64,000 nt of DNA from Azospirillum cavernae (lineage in GTDB: Bacteria > Pseudomonadota > Alphaproteobacteria > Azospirillales > Azospirillaceae). The notes beneath the pieces are model-generated. The model had not been told where the DNA came from. It saw nothing but the letters and a program-made list of their open reading frames with translations, and made no database searches. Both the position numbers and the translations under genes were made by a program. This document shows, piece by piece, positions 63,474 through 64,000 of the stretch (its first letter is position 1; every line of letters starts with the position of its first letter). The stretch spans positions 1-64,000 of the forward strand of contig NZ_QYUL01000004.1 in NCBI RefSeq assembly GCF_003590795.1, given 5' to 3'.

Positions 63474-64000
63474 ATGACGACGCAAGTAACCTACACGTCC
63501 GCCATGAAGTTGACGGCGGCGGCTTTCGACGGGGTGTCGGATCGCCTCATCCATTTGGCGGCTTCCACGGCGCTGACCTACCTTGCGGGCGTCAACGGGT
63601 GGAACACGGACAAGAAAATTCCCGCTGAAACGGTGCGCGAACAGTTGGTCGATACGTTCCAAACGAGCGGGAACAAGCGGACCACGGCCTACACCTTCGC
63701 GCAAACGGGGTGGAAGCTCGCCGCTCGCCTGTCCAAGGGAGACAAGGCGTTCCGGGAAACCTTGAAGGCGAGCGACTTGCAAGAAGCCGTCAACCTGATT
63801 GTGGTTCAGATCAAGGCGGATTTGCAGGCTGGCAACCTGCCCCTGACCATGGATGGTTTGAAAGCCCTGTTGGAAGGGCCGAAGAAAGACGCCAAGCCCG
63901 CGAAAGGCGCGGCGGAAAAGATCCTCACCTTGCTCAATGCGGACGACAGCGAGTTCAGCGACCAAGAGCTTGAGGACATTCTCGCCGCCGTCCGGGGGCT
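63474..64000 (+). CDS. Early phage gene, runs off the window
   Basis: ATG 63474 opens a frame that stays open to the last base (175 codons), with good coding composition and a GGGG nine bases upstream. It begins MTTQVTYTSAMKLTAAAFDG and continues GVNGWNTDKKIPAETVREQLVDTFQTSGNKRTTAYTFAQTGWKLAARLSKG to VRG. The sequence is rich in Lys, Ala and helical residues and is probably a DNA-associated or early protein. No family recognised. Incomplete at the window edge. Confidence 0.65.
   Translation, partial: MTTQVTYTSAMKLTAAAFDGVSDRLIHLAASTALTYLAGVNGWNTDKKIPAETVREQLVDTFQTSGNKRTTAYTFAQTGWKLAARLSKGDKAFRETLKASDLQEAVNLIVVQIKADLQAGNLPLTMDGLKALLEGPKKDAKPAKGAAEKILTLLNADDSEFSDQELEDILAAVRG

Noticed and set aside
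1-64000. CRISPR arrays, rRNA genes, complete tRNA genes, insertion sequences
   Set aside because: No regular repeat-spacer pattern, no rRNA-like segment, no full cloverleaf and no complete transposase were found by eye. Only one half-tRNA is present.

Overview
The window looks like the chromosome of a high-GC alphaproteobacterium, probably a member of the Rhodospirillales close to Azospirillum. This is inferred from the high GC content with C/G-ending codons, an NHLM-type peptide-export ABC transporter, a large RTX protein, a GapR (DUF2312) family protein and an alphaproteobacterial-style tRNA-Arg(CCG) fragment. No rRNA or complete tRNA gene was found.

Left part (1-15.7 kb), host or old accessory DNA. 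Positions 1-2492 hold an NHLM-type ABC transporter/ATPase gene broken by many one-base indels, followed by a frameshifted AraC-type regulator on the minus strand (about 2504-3547) and an AT-rich gap. A four-gene plus-strand cassette follows: EamA-type permease, FAD/NAD(P)-binding protein, ATP-grasp ligase and CsiD-like Fe(II)/2-oxoglutarate dioxygenase (4301-8875). It reads like a small biosynthetic and export pathway, but its first three genes carry indels. Two palindromes and a head-to-head junction of two phage gene remnants (late control D and tyrosine recombinase) lie at 8.9-9.6 kb. A 1.7-thousand-residue RTX/type I secretion protein on the minus strand fills 9972-15143.

Right part (15.7-64 kb), most of a lambda-like siphophage prophage. 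Its left boundary is the 3' half of a tRNA-Arg(CCG) gene at 15719-15766, so the intact tRNA and the integrase should lie beyond the right edge. A plus-strand operon (15990-19568) encodes dNMP kinase, a small HTH protein, MazG-like pyrophosphohydrolase, a DUF4406-like protein, ATP-dependent DNA ligase and a tandem GapR, and ends at a clear terminator. A TPR-glycosyltransferase follows. Then comes an AT-rich island on the minus strand encoding a three-Cys-motif protein (DUF5131), an unknown protein with an in-frame amber codon, and TcmP.

The long late operon is on the minus strand, transcribed from 51761 down to 25061: large terminase, portal, protease-scaffold fusion, decoration protein, major capsid, connector proteins, tail tube, G/GT chaperones with a -1 frameshift site, tape measure, M, L, NlpC/P60, JAMM, I, J, two receptor-side proteins, spanin-like protein, endolysin and holin. 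Divergent from the terminase are a helical protein and an 810-residue primase-helicase (51895-54802). A second low-GC insert carries a PD-(D/E)XK-like nuclease (54993-56537). A minus-strand block of tail-fibre-like genes fills 56825-63030. A new plus-strand gene starts at 63474, behind palindromic operator-like sites, and runs off the window.

The most interesting parts are the two low-GC cargo loci in the prophage (DUF5131/unknown/TcmP and the nuclease), the tandem GapR fusion, the duplicated PA14-like modules in J, and the ATP-grasp/CsiD/FAD/EamA cassette.
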